Positions 37,118-45,303 of a stretch of DNA of 64,000 bases are shown here, one piece after another. A program made the position numbers and the translations under genes. The notes beneath the pieces are model-generated. The model made no database searches, had not been told where the DNA came from, and was given only the letters and a program-made list of their open reading frames with translations. This DNA comes from Anaerobacillus sp. CMMVII (GTDB lineage: Bacteria; Bacillota; Bacilli; Bacillales; Anaerobacillaceae): positions 186,001-250,000 of the forward strand of contig NZ_JACEHK010000017.1 in the NCBI RefSeq assembly GCF_025377685.1, written 5' to 3'. The first letter of the stretch is position 1, and each line of letters opens with the position of its first letter.

Positions 37118-37403
37118 GTTACAGAGCCAAGTTACTTGGAGATAGCAACACTGGTAATATTATTCAAAAAAAACAATTTTACGGTGTCTGAGTATTAAAA
37201 AAATAGTGGAAATATAGTAGAATAATAGCTATAGTATAAATAAGATTAATAGGGCTATTTTACTCAGAAATTGTATCACGGTTAAACATGCCGAAAATTT
37301 CGTAACCGTTATCATAATTTACTAGGCGGTTAAAAACGGCAAGTTTGATAGAGGCACGATGGATGCAGCCTAAAAGAATAACGAAAAGTTGAGGTGTAGC
37401 TTC
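37118..37403. other. Non-coding stretch before the secY copy
   Basis: No gene is supported on the plus strand. At the end, AAAGTTGAGGTGTAG (37385-37399) would encode KVEV-stop, as at the end of rplO (L15), the normal upstream neighbour of secY. A reverse-strand frame across 37265-37415 looks protein-like but has no recognisable family. Confidence 0.4.
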
Positions 37404-38706
37404 TTGTTTCAGACTATTAGGAATATTTACAAGGTGGGAGATTTAAGAAATAAGATTATTTTACCTTACTCATGTTAGTGATTTTCCGTATTGGAGCGTT
37501 TATTCCAGTACCAGGTGCAAACCCTGATGTACTTCAGTTTCAAGATCAAATGAATGCCTTTGGATTTTTAAATACGTTCGGTGGTGGAGCGTTAGAGAAT
37601 TTTTCGATTTTTGCTATGGGAATTATGCCTTATATTACTGCTTCAATCATTGTTCAGCTTTTACAGATGGATGTTGTTCCGAAATTTACTGAGTGGGCTA
37701 AAGAAGGTGAGAGTGGTCGTCGTAAATTAGCGCAGTTTACGCGTTACGGTACAATTGTTCTAGGCTTTATTCAAGCTATTGGGATGTCAATTGGATTTAA
37801 TCGTTTAATGCCAGGGTTAATTCCTAACCCAAGCGTTGGTAAATATATTTTTATTGCATTAGTTTTAACAGCTGGTACAGCATTCTTAATGTGGTTAGGT
37901 GAGCAAATTACCGCCAAAGGCGTTGGTAATGGTATCTCAATCCTGATTTTTGCGGGTATCGCATCAGCGATTCCTAATGCAGTGAACCAAGTGTACGCGA
38001 CTCAATTAGAAGGAGTCGGCGATCAATTATTTCTTAATATTGTTAAAGTGGTCTTATTAGTTCTCATTATTTTAGCGATCGTTGTTGGTGTTATCTTTGT
38101 TCAACAAGCATTACGTAAAATTCCAGTTCAATACGCAAAAAAAATCGTCGCAGGACGTCCACAAGGTGGAGGTGCTACACATCTACCGTTAAAGGTTAAT
38201 GCGCGGCAGGGGTTATTCCAGTCATCTTTGCAATGTCGTTATTTATTTTCCCGCCAACGGTTGCTGGCTTTATCGGAGATGGTAACGTTGTGGCAGCTTG
38301 GATTACCCAAAACTTTACGTACCAAAAACCGCTTGGAGCGGCAATGTATGCAGCGTTGATCATTGGGTTTACGTACTTCTACACATTCATTCAAGTTAAC
38401 CCTGAAAAAATGGCAGAAAACCTGAAAAAGCAAGGTGGCTATATACCAGGAATTCGTCCAGGGAAAACAACGCAGGCGTACTTAACGAGAATTTTATATC
38501 GTTTAACGTTTGTCGGAGCGTTATTCTTAGCAGTCATTTCTTTAATCCCGGTAGTATTCACAGTCTTGATGAAGCTCCCACCAGCTGTACAAATTGGTGG
38601 AACTGGTCTACTAATTGTTGTCGGTGTAGCTCTTGACACCATGAAACAAATTGAAGGTCATTTAATCAAGCGTCACTATAAAGGATTTATCAAGAAGACT
38701 TCATAA
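37404..38706 (+). pseudogene. secY: Extra copy of SecY translocase gene, disrupted
   Basis: TTG start after GAGGTG gives LFQTIRNIYKVGDLRNKII, the ordinary SecY N-terminus. At a T4 run (37459-37462) one T is missing before the MLVIFRIGAFIPVPGAN block. The frame continues through LGEQITAKGVGNGISI and breaks again at GCGCGGCAGG (38201), two bases longer than GCGGCAGG, then continues to LIKRHYKGFIKKTS. SecY forms the Sec channel. It is normally in the spc ribosomal operon, so this copy beside fliT and an rplO-like tail looks like a duplicated fragment. Whether it is the only copy cannot be seen from this window. Confidence 0.8.
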
Positions 38707-38715
38707 TCATAAAAA

Positions 38716-38728
38716 GGTGTCTGACACC
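38716..38728. repeat. REP palindrome GGTGTCTGACACC
   Basis: A 13-base palindrome followed by ATAAAAAGACA, just after the secY copy. See also 39435, 40402, 53221 and 53376. Confidence 0.8.
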
Positions 38729-38740
38729 ATAAAAAGACAA

Positions 38741-38783
38741 AAACAGCAAAAAGTCCACTTCATGTGGACTTTTTGCTGTTTTC
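38741..38783. terminator. Terminator between secY copy and the lipid-exposed hypothetical gene
   Basis: AAACAGCAAAAAGTCCAC / GTGGACTTTTTGCTGTTT with a 6-base loop, usable in both directions. Confidence 0.88.
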
Positions 38784-38810
38784 ATGTAAGGAAAGTTTGG
38801 TAGTGACTTA

Positions 38811-39386
38811 CTATTGGCCGAGAATTAGACTCATCAATTCCTTAAGCTTTTCTTGTTTGGTTGAGTCATATTGCTCCTTGAATTTTAAGGCTTTGTCAGG
38901 AGAAAAACCGTAGTGAACAAGCTCCTTTTCCACCTGTGCATATGTTTCAGCAAATTCAGTGTCAATGTTACTTTCTATTTGTTTAAGTTTTGGATAATAG
39001 GTTCGGTAGAAGTTTAAATAGGAGATCGATTCACCATTTGCTTTTTTTGTTGAGTAATCCTCTATGATGACACCAATAAGGTTTGTGATTTCCTGTAATG
39101 CTTGGTGCTGAAGCTGTTCAAATTGAGCAACATAAGGTTCTTTAATTTGGGCACTAGAGACGAAAACTGCTTCTTCATTATGTAGCTCTAAATGCTCGAT
39201 ATTGCCACTTAGAAACTCGTAAGGTATTCCATGTGCATCATCATAATCGAAACTACTGTATGGCTCTGGAAACTCGTTAGGAGTGATATCTTCTATCTTA
39301 CTGTTCTCGACATTTAAATGTTGTTCAGCAGCAGCTATGATAAACCCTAAAGTAAGAATGAAAATAACACTATATAGATATTTCAT
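38811..39386 (-). CDS. Secreted or membrane-anchored hypothetical protein
   Basis: 191 residues from the ATG at 39386, which follows GGGGTGG. The longer frame start at 39500 would put a REP palindrome inside the gene and has no ribosome binding site. An N-terminal hydrophobic segment (about 3-20, SVIFILTLGFIIAAA) suggests a signal peptide; the rest is acidic and helical. No family recognised. Flanked by REP palindromes and next to the RAYT gene. Confidence 0.6.
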   Translation of the reverse strand: MKYLYSVIFILTLGFIIAAAEQHLNVENSKIEDITPNEFPEPYSSFDYDDAHGIPYEFLSGNIEHLELHNEEAVFVSSAQIKEPYVAQFEQLQHQALQEITNLIGVIIEDYSTKKANGESISYLNFYRTYYPKLKQIESNIDTEFAETYAQVEKELVHYGFSPDKALKFKEQYDSTKQEKLKELMSLILGQ

Positions 39387-39434
39387 GACTAACCACCCCA
39401 TAAAAATTTGTAGTAGCAGTATAGTCAAAATTGT

Positions 39435-39447
39435 GGTGTCTGACACC
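39435..39447. repeat. REP palindrome GGTGTCTGACACC, 3' side of RAYT
   Basis: Perfect palindrome followed by TTAAATGGACATTTTT. It lies 57 bases past the end of the RAYT gene. Confidence 0.8.
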
Positions 39448-39503
39448 TTAAATGGACATTTTTTAGCATTTTTCCACCCTTGACGGACAAAAGTCGACAT
39501 AAT

Positions 39504-40100
39504 TTATCTGGTATGATCAAATTTGCCTACAAAGGGTTTTATTATTATTGGAGGCGGATCAAGCTTGTCTTGTTGTTCTGTGAATTGTTGGTAATGGTAG
39601 GAGGCTGGAGGTGGAAAGTGGGATAATATCTTTTCTGTGTGTACGTGAGGGTTAGATTCGTGAAAAGCATAGGCTCGGTAACTACTCCAACGGTAATCCT
39701 CAGCTTTATCTACCATGTACGCTTCAACGGGATTGAGGTGAATATATTTGCTGACATCAAGTTCGTATTTAAGAGAGTCAATTAACTCTGAACCAAATCT
39801 ACTTTGGAAGAGATGGCCAACTAAATTATATTTCTTATTAAAGTATTTTGCGTACTGAGTGTTTAATTGTTTCATAATGATTGAGATTGGGTGATCGAGG
39901 GTTTGGAGTAATAGATGTACATGATTTGTCATTAAACAGTAGGCGTGGAGAGTAAAGGGGTATTGTTGTCTTGTTTCTTCAAGAATTTCTAAATACTTTA
40001 AATAATCATCTTCCTGGTAAAATATCGCCATTTTTCGAACGCCACGGTTGGTTATATGGTACATGGCATACTTAAACCAAACTCTTTTCTTTCTCGGCAT
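39504..40100 (-). CDS. REP-associated tyrosine transposase (RAYT), IS200-like
   Basis: 198 residues of the Y1 transposase superfamily. HUH motif at His60 and His62 in MTNHVHLLLQT; the probable nucleophile is Tyr119 in SKYIHLNPVEA; the DYRWSSYRAY block follows. Such enzymes cut and rejoin single-stranded DNA at palindromic REPs. GGTGTCTGACACC palindromes lie on both sides (39435 and 40402), so this is probably the enzyme that spread them. GGAGGCACG precedes the ATG. Confidence 0.9.
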   Translation of the reverse strand: MPRKKRVWFKYAMYHITNRGVRKMAIFYQEDDYLKYLEILEETRQQYPFTLHAYCLMTNHVHLLLQTLDHPISIIMKQLNTQYAKYFNKKYNLVGHLFQSRFGSELIDSLKYELDVSKYIHLNPVEAYMVDKAEDYRWSSYRAYAFHESNPHVHTEKILSHFPPPASYHYQQFTEQQDKLDPPPIIIKPFVGKFDHTR

Positions 40101-40448
40101 AAACGTGCCTCCTTTTAGTAGAGTGATTTTCCTCTTAAATGTTACAGATTGTTAATTCACATCTAATTTCATTGGTTAAGTCAGAATAAATGAATGTAAA
40201 GATAAAGTGTGGATGATAGATATGATTGTGTAAGACAGAGCGAGGCTAAGAGAGGAGTGAAAGAGCAAAGCATGATGGAAGTTAGTACAAGGTAAAGGTA
40301 CCATACAGTTTGCGAAAAGGGAATATCCCAATGTGTGAAATTATTAATAGAATTGGTAGTGTCCACTCGAGATGGAAATTTAATGAAAAATGTCTTTTTG
40401 TGGTGTCTGACACCACAAAAAGACGACACCACAAAAAGACATTCACTC
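40101..40448. other. Intergenic region with REP palindrome
   Basis: No gene is supported. It contains GGTGTCTGACACC (40402-40414) and two ACCACAAAAAGAC repeats (40411 and 40429) just before the amylase stop. Confidence 0.6.
40402..40414. repeat. REP palindrome GGTGTCTGACACC, 5' side of RAYT
   Basis: Perfect palindrome followed by ACAAAAAGACGACACCAC, a partial second copy. Confidence 0.8.
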
Positions 40449-42191
40449 TTACTTAGCTTTCAAAATCAGGTATTCTAATGCTCCAACAGAAACTTTTTCG
40501 CCATCTACAGTGCCATTGCCGTTTACTACGTCAAATGATCCTGGTAGTTGCACGTCTACAGCTTCCGTTCCACTATTCATGACAACAACAAAACGGTTAT
40601 GTTCATCAGTACGTTCAAATACGATATGCTTTGAACCTTTTTCAGCTTGTAGGAATGTGAAAGAACCGTCACGGAAGGCTCTGTGTTCTTTACGAAGCTT
40701 AATCATCGCTTTGTAGTACTCGAATAGTTCAAGGTCCTGCTTTTCTTTATTCCAAACCATTGGCTTACGGCAGTCAGGGTCATTTCCACCTGTCATCCCT
40801 ATTTCATCTCCGTAATAAATACAAGGAGCGCCCATGTAAGTTAATTGGAAAGTTGCAGCAAGCTTCATGCGTTGTTTGTCATCATTACAGATCGTCAAAA
40901 GACGTGCTGTGTCATGTGAATCTAATAGGTTAAAAGCCGTTTGATTAACTTGTAGTGGGTAGGCCAAAAGCATTGAATCTAGGCGACCCATAAATTGTTC
41001 AGCATCGATGGCATCCTTACAGAAAAACTCTAAAATCGAGTTTGTTACTGGGTAGTTCATCACCGCATCAAATTGGTCTCCTTGTAGCCAAGGCAATGAG
41101 TTATGCCAAATCTCCCCTAAAATATAAGCTTCAGGATTTGCTTTTTTCACCACTTGGCGGAATTCACGCCAGAATTGGTGATCAACCTCATTGGCTACGT
41201 CTAAGCGCCAGCCGTCACAACCAATGTCCTCAATCCAGTAGCGAGCTACTTCTAATAAGTAGGATTTTACCTCTGGATGTTCGGTATTTAACTTCGGCAT
41301 TTGCCCAGTGAAAGCGAATGTATGATAATTTGGTTTTGGCTCTGCGACAATTGGAAACTCACGAATGTAGAACCAATCTTTATATTTTGAAGACTCACCA
41401 TTTTTTACAACATCCTGGAATGGACCGAAAAAGTAGCCTGAGTGATTGAACACAGCATCAAGCATTACTTTAATGCCTTTTTCGTGGCACTTATCAACAA
41501 GAGTTTTTGCAAGTTCATTATCACCAAAATGAGGATCAACCTTCATATAGTCGACTGTGTCATACTTATGATTTGTCGTTGCTTCAAAAATTGGCGTGAA
41601 GTAAATGCAATTAATTCCAAGTTCAACTAAATGATCGAGATGATCAATGACCCCTTGTAAGTCGCCACCAAAGAAGTTATCACGCTCGGGCGCAGCTTCC
41701 TCCCAAGGTTCAATATTTTCCGGGTCATTCGAAGTGTCGCCATTTCCAAAACGTTCTGGGAAGATTTGATAAAAAATCGCATCCTTCACCCATTGAGGAG
41801 GTTTATTGACATCAATCGCATTTAAGAACGGATATTCAAATAGACCAGTCGCAAATAACACAGAAGCATCGTCAAACTCTTTATCAGCGACAAAGCCAAC
41901 TTCATTCATCGCGATGTTTTCTTCACCAGCGATAAATTGGAATAGATAAGCAAAGCGGCGGTATTCAGGCTGCGCCTCAGCTTGATAATAGTCGAAAAGT
42001 GAGTCACTAGCGATTTTTTTCATTTCAACTTTAGTAAAACCGGTTTCATGCAAGTTATACTTGTCGCAGTAAAGTAAAAATACTTGATCCATATCATCTC
42101 GCTTCGTGCGCACGCGGATATGTATAGTATTTTCGTCGTATGCATACGCATAATTAGATTTAGGACGATGGTAAATGGCTTCTAATAACAT
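40449..42191 (-). CDS. GH13 neopullulanase / cyclomaltodextrinase
   Basis: 580 residues. N-terminal CBM34-type domain (about 1-120) and a GH13 barrel. Conserved regions: DAVFNH, GWRLDVANE (nucleophile Asp), ILGEIWH (acid Glu) and LLDSHDT (transition-state Asp). No signal peptide, so it acts in the cytoplasm on imported cyclodextrins or maltodextrins, as in GH13_20 enzymes (pullulanase/maltogenic amylase type). AAGGAGGT precedes the ATG. A LacI-type operator-like palindrome lies about 80 bases upstream. Exact product specificity cannot be read from sequence. Confidence 0.92.
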   Translation of the reverse strand: MLLEAIYHRPKSNYAYAYDENTIHIRVRTKRDDMDQVFLLYCDKYNLHETGFTKVEMKKIASDSLFDYYQAEAQPEYRRFAYLFQFIAGEENIAMNEVGFVADKEFDDASVLFATGLFEYPFLNAIDVNKPPQWVKDAIFYQIFPERFGNGDTSNDPENIEPWEEAAPERDNFFGGDLQGVIDHLDHLVELGINCIYFTPIFEATTNHKYDTVDYMKVDPHFGDNELAKTLVDKCHEKGIKVMLDAVFNHSGYFFGPFQDVVKNGESSKYKDWFYIREFPIVAEPKPNYHTFAFTGQMPKLNTEHPEVKSYLLEVARYWIEDIGCDGWRLDVANEVDHQFWREFRQVVKKANPEAYILGEIWHNSLPWLQGDQFDAVMNYPVTNSILEFFCKDAIDAEQFMGRLDSMLLAYPLQVNQTAFNLLDSHDTARLLTICNDDKQRMKLAATFQLTYMGAPCIYYGDEIGMTGGNDPDCRKPMVWNKEKQDLELFEYYKAMIKLRKEHRAFRDGSFTFLQAEKGSKHIVFERTDEHNRFVVVMNSGTEAVDVQLPGSFDVVNGNGTVDGEKVSVGALEYLILKAK

Positions 42192-42268
42192 AAATAGAGT
42201 ACCTCCTTAAGATCATTTCCACTGTATAGTATGGACATTAACATATACTTTGTTACATCTTTCTTTTG

Positions 42269-42285
42269 TGCAAACGTTTTCGCAA
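42269..42285 (-). promoter_or_regulatory. Possible LacI-family operator before the amylase gene
   Basis: GTGCAAACGTTTTCGCAA has the AACGTT-centred palindrome GCAAACGTTT(T)C typical of LacI-family (MalR or CcpA) operators. It lies about 80 bases upstream of the ATG, near the expected promoter. Confidence 0.5.
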
Positions 42286-42451
42286 TTAGGTAAATAAAAA
42301 CAACCAATGTTTCTTATGGAAACGAGGTTGTACCTTTTGGTAACATTGCCTTCAACTTTTACACTTAAATTATAACAAGTTAGGCTTTTTTTGTACACAA
42401 TATCTTAAGAAAAATTAAGGTTAGTTTAAATTAGGAATTAAGTTATTAGGG

Positions 42452-42541
42452 TATCCCACCCCGGAGTGTTATCGTCCCCTAGTCTTTAAAAATTAGGTTC
42501 CGGAGGATGGGATAAAGGCGAAACCTAAAGACTAAGGGACG
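42452..42541. repeat. Two interleaved inverted repeats (pseudoknot-capable)
   Basis: Arm A TATCCCACCCCGGA (42452) pairs with A' TCCGGAGGATGGGATA (42499-42514). Arm B CGTCCCCTAGTCTTTA (42473-42488) pairs with B' TAAAGACTAAGGGACG (42526-42541). The order is A-B-A'-B', so both stems together would make a pseudoknot. Confidence 0.65.
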
Positions 42542-42787
42542 AGGGGGGTAGTTGAGAGCGAGCTGCTGCATCATAATAGCTTCTATAGTAAGTCCACGTG
42601 TTTTTAAGTTGTAAGTGTTTCTATAATTTATTTTATTTTGTAACTCTAAAAAGTACAATACAATATTTTACAAAAACACAGTAAATTTTTAGTATTTTTA
42701 CAAAATTGTGCATATTTTGACATATTTTAAATTTGTTTACAAATAGGACCATCTTCCTCGGGCATAGTTCCTATTCTTTTTAGAGGA
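42542..42787. other. AT-rich intergenic sequence
   Basis: About 245 bases with runs of A and T and no reading frame that I can support. Confidence 0.4.
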
Positions 42788-42958
42788 CTATTGATTTCGG
42801 AGGTACTTTAGTAGCATTTCATCACTATGAATGTTTTCTAGGTGTTGTTCCTCCATTTTTCGCTTAAGCTCCTCATACTTCTTGTTCAGTGCTAAAATCT
42901 CAAATTGGTAAAGATCAACCGGTTGTTTTCTTCTTTTGGCTATTAATGTTGTTTTCAA
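42788..42958 (-). CDS. Small basic protein downstream of ssbB
   Basis: 56 codons, TTG start, with a strong AGAGGAGGA ribosome binding site that overlaps the end of ssbB. The product begins MKTTLIAKRRKQPVDLYQFE and continues as a charged helix (NKKYEELKRKMEEQHLE). The gap to ssbB is 14 bases, so the two are surely co-transcribed. No family recognised; it is too short for usual gene callers. Confidence 0.65.
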   Translation of the reverse strand: MKTTLIAKRRKQPVDLYQFEILALNKKYEELKRKMEEQHLENIHSDEMLLKYLRNQ

Positions 42959-42972
42959 GGGAAATCCTCCTC

Positions 42973-43323
42973 TTATACGAGTACTTTCTCTTTATTAGCT
43001 TCGTTTTTCTTTCTTTGTAAAAACTCAATCGTATCAACGACAACTTCCGTGACGTAAATTTTGATATTATCGCGATTTTCATAGCTTCTGGTTTGCAGGC
43101 GTCCTGTCAACGCCACTAGCGATCCTTTGTCACAATAACTCGCAATGTTTTCAGCGGTTCGTTTAAAAGAGACGCAAGGAACAAAATCAGCCTCATATGT
43201 CCCCTCTGAATTTTTATAATTTCTTTTTACGGCAAGATGAAACGACGTGACACCAATTCCATCCTTAGAATAATGAAGTTCGGGTTCTTTTGCTAATCTA
43301 CCAGTCAGGATCACTTGGTTCAA
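42973..43323 (-). CDS. ssbB: Single-stranded DNA-binding protein, SsbB type
   Basis: 116 residues with one OB fold (MNQVILTGRLAKEPELHYS, FVPCVSFKRTAENIA, GSLVALTGRLQTRSYEN). It lacks the acidic DDDLPF-type tail of the housekeeping SSB. This matches B. subtilis SsbB (YwpH), which protects incoming DNA during transformation. AAGGAGGTC precedes the ATG. It lies downstream of a RAYT-derived gene and upstream of a small ORF. Confidence 0.88.
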   Translation of the reverse strand: MNQVILTGRLAKEPELHYSKDGIGVTSFHLAVKRNYKNSEGTYEADFVPCVSFKRTAENIASYCDKGSLVALTGRLQTRSYENRDNIKIYVTEVVVDTIEFLQRKKNEANKEKVLV

Positions 43324-43347
43324 TAGAAAGACCTCCTTTTACGTACA

Positions 43348-43878
43348 TCAATTTACTTCGATTTTTTCCCCTTCAACAAAACGGGAATATTGGTCCATTT
43401 TTGGGTCCTTAAAAAAAGTGAGAATTCTAGAAGTGACAACGTGGTCATTAGGAGTATAGCTAATATATGCTTGATAGCTGCTCCAACGGTAATTCTGTAG
43501 TGGTATTTGTTCCTGCAGCGGCGCGAGGTGGATAAACTTGCTAGCTTTCAAGAATTTGTCTGCGGAATCAATCAGTGTAGAGGATGCTTGTGGTAAAACA
43601 AATGTGTGCTTGTCTTGAAAATAACGCGCATATTCGTCATTGAGTGTCGTGATGATATCATTCATTGGAATATGAGTTGTTTCAAGTAAGAGGTAAATGC
43701 GTTTTGCGATGAGGCAGTATGAATGAAGGTAAAAGGGGTAACGGTAACGAACACTTTCTACTAAAGATAAATAAGCGAGAAAATCAGACTCTTCATAAAA
43801 AATGCTCTCATCCCATGCACCGAAACAAGTAACATAATAAATGGCACCAGGAAACCAAACGGTGTGTTTTTTAACCAT
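43348..43878 (-). CDS. RAYT-derived protein lacking catalytic residues
   Basis: 176 residues that align along their length with the RAYT at 39504-40100. MVKKHTVWFPGAIYYVT, YPFYLHSYCLI, SKFIHLAP and NYRWSSYQAY are the matching blocks. The HUH pair is replaced (TNHVHLLL becomes AKRIYLLL: Arg60 and Tyr62) and the nucleophile Tyr is Phe115. The frame is nevertheless intact. It is 24 bases upstream of ssbB on the same strand. I infer a domesticated DNA-binding protein, not an active transposase. Confidence 0.8.
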   Translation of the reverse strand: MVKKHTVWFPGAIYYVTCFGAWDESIFYEESDFLAYLSLVESVRYRYPFYLHSYCLIAKRIYLLLETTHIPMNDIITTLNDEYARYFQDKHTFVLPQASSTLIDSADKFLKASKFIHLAPLQEQIPLQNYRWSSYQAYISYTPNDHVVTSRILTFFKDPKMDQYSRFVEGEKIEVN

Positions 43879-44057
43879 GAAAAAACCCCATTCATGAGAT
43901 TCGTAAAACTTTGAGCCAGAAGACTAGTGATTTGGTAAAATAGAAGTAGTTGTCGAGGAAGATGGTTTTTTGTTGAAGGAGATCGAAGTTACCATCATTT
44001 TACAAGAAAAATTATCCAATTACAATATTTATTATGAAAATAAAAAAGGAGTTACTA

Positions 44058-45038
44058 ATGGGGCTTTATATTGCGGTCGCAACGATTTTCTTACTTATCA
44101 TCATAGTCATGTATGGGATCACTAAGGTGTTACGAGTTCGGAAGCTTTTTTGGAAGGCATTTAGTTCATTTATCATTGTAGTCGCTTTGTTTGGCGGAGC
44201 TACTTATCTCTTTTTTGCCCCGCAACAGACTGAGGAAATACTGCCTGAACTAGAAGAAATTGAGAATGCACCAAAAGAAACTCCCTTTATTGTAAAGGCT
44301 AACGAGGTGAGCTATTTCGAATCCTTTCAAGCGGCCGTTGCTTTTGCAAGAGCAAGCCATGTTAATCAAATCTATTTTCAAGACCATGAGACGGTTGTTT
44401 GGGAGCGGGTAAAAGATATTCCGCAACAGGTACTCCAAGTACCTCTTATTCTACAATTACCTGAGCTTGAAAGAGGCGCAGAAGTGACAAGTCTTGCAAT
44501 GCTGCTTACCTATGCCGGCAAAAAAATTAATAAAGTTGAATTGGCGCAGCGATTAAAGAAAGATCAGACACCATTAACAGTCACAGAAGCAGGGGTATTT
44601 TTCGGACATCCGAATGATGGTTTTGTCGGTAACATCTATGATGCCGATGAACCTAGTTTAGGTGTTTCCCATCGTCCAATCTGGGAGTTGGCAGAACATT
44701 ATTTACCTGGCCAAATGATTGATATGACAGGAGCGAATTTTGAAGATGTGTTATATCCCATTCATCAAGGTCATCCTGTTTGGGCAATTATCCATACGCA
44801 ATACAAAACATTACCTCAAGATGAGTTTCAAACCTGGCAGACACCATCTGGAGACATCGAGGTCACTAGATACCGCCATGCAATATTAATTACCGGTTAT
44901 GATGAAAAAAGAATTTATTACAATGACCCAATGTCAATTGAGGTCAACAGACCGATTTCAATAAAAAAATTCAAAGAGGCCTGGGAACAAATGGGTCGCC
45001 AAGCAATAAGTTATGTCAAGCCACAGGATGACTTTTAG
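44058..45038 (+). CDS. yvpB: C39-like peptidase fold protein YvpB, catalytic Cys replaced
   Basis: 326 residues from the ATG at 44058, preceded by AAAAAGGAG; an ATG 24 bases upstream lies before that site. Two N-terminal hydrophobic segments (about 1-22 and 34-54) anchor it in the membrane. The C39_2 domain has LPELERGAEVTSLAMLLTYAG, where family members have RGCEVTS: Ala141 replaces the catalytic Cys. The His of RYRHAILITGYD (His274) and the following NDP remain. It is therefore a likely pseudopeptidase. YvpB of B. subtilis is the closest named relative. Confidence 0.82.
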   Translation: MGLYIAVATIFLLIIIVMYGITKVLRVRKLFWKAFSSFIIVVALFGGATYLFFAPQQTEEILPELEEIENAPKETPFIVKANEVSYFESFQAAVAFARASHVNQIYFQDHETVVWERVKDIPQQVLQVPLILQLPELERGAEVTSLAMLLTYAGKKINKVELAQRLKKDQTPLTVTEAGVFFGHPNDGFVGNIYDADEPSLGVSHRPIWELAEHYLPGQMIDMTGANFEDVLYPIHQGHPVWAIIHTQYKTLPQDEFQTWQTPSGDIEVTRYRHAILITGYDEKRIYYNDPMSIEVNRPISIKKFKEAWEQMGRQAISYVKPQDDF

Positions 45039-45054
45039 CCCAACCAACAAAGAA

Positions 45055-45090
45055 AGAAGACCAACTCCTGTGCGAGTGGTCTTCTTCTCT
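45055..45090 (+). terminator. Terminator after yvpB
   Basis: AAGAAGACCAACTC / GAGTGGTCTTCTTC with one G-T pair and a short loop. Confidence 0.85.
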
Positions 45091-45126
45091 AAGACTATGA
45101 AAGCATATGTGTTTTTAGTATTTGAT

Positions 45127-45303
45127 GTCTAGCTCCACCGCCCAGCCCCTCGAGGTCAAATAACCTGCTGACTTAAATGCTGCCTCTGTGGTCCAGTAGG
45201 TCCTCGAGGCAAAGCTGCATGTAGTAAATCTAGAAGTAACACACGTAGTGAACGAGGTCAGTAGCTTTTGTCGGGGCTAAGCAGGGCGCTTGCGCTTTTC
45301 TTA
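45127..45303. repeat. Dispersed GTCTAGCTCCA repeat, copy 2
   Basis: Begins GTCTAGCTCCACCGCCCAGC and ends TTTTGTCGGGGCTAAGCAGG...GCGCTTGCGCTTTTCTTA, the same ends as 14466-14574. The interior is longer and includes CCTCGAGG twice. It runs up to the stop codon of the asparagine synthetase gene. Confidence 0.8.

Noticed and set aside
37265-37415. Reverse-strand protein tail before the secY copy
   Set aside because: The frame reads plausibly (ending FGMFNRDTISE) but has no start, no recognisable family and overlaps the secY N-terminus.
40181-40432. 83-codon minus-strand frame
   Set aside because: It runs through a REP palindrome, has no ribosome binding site and a composition unlike a protein.
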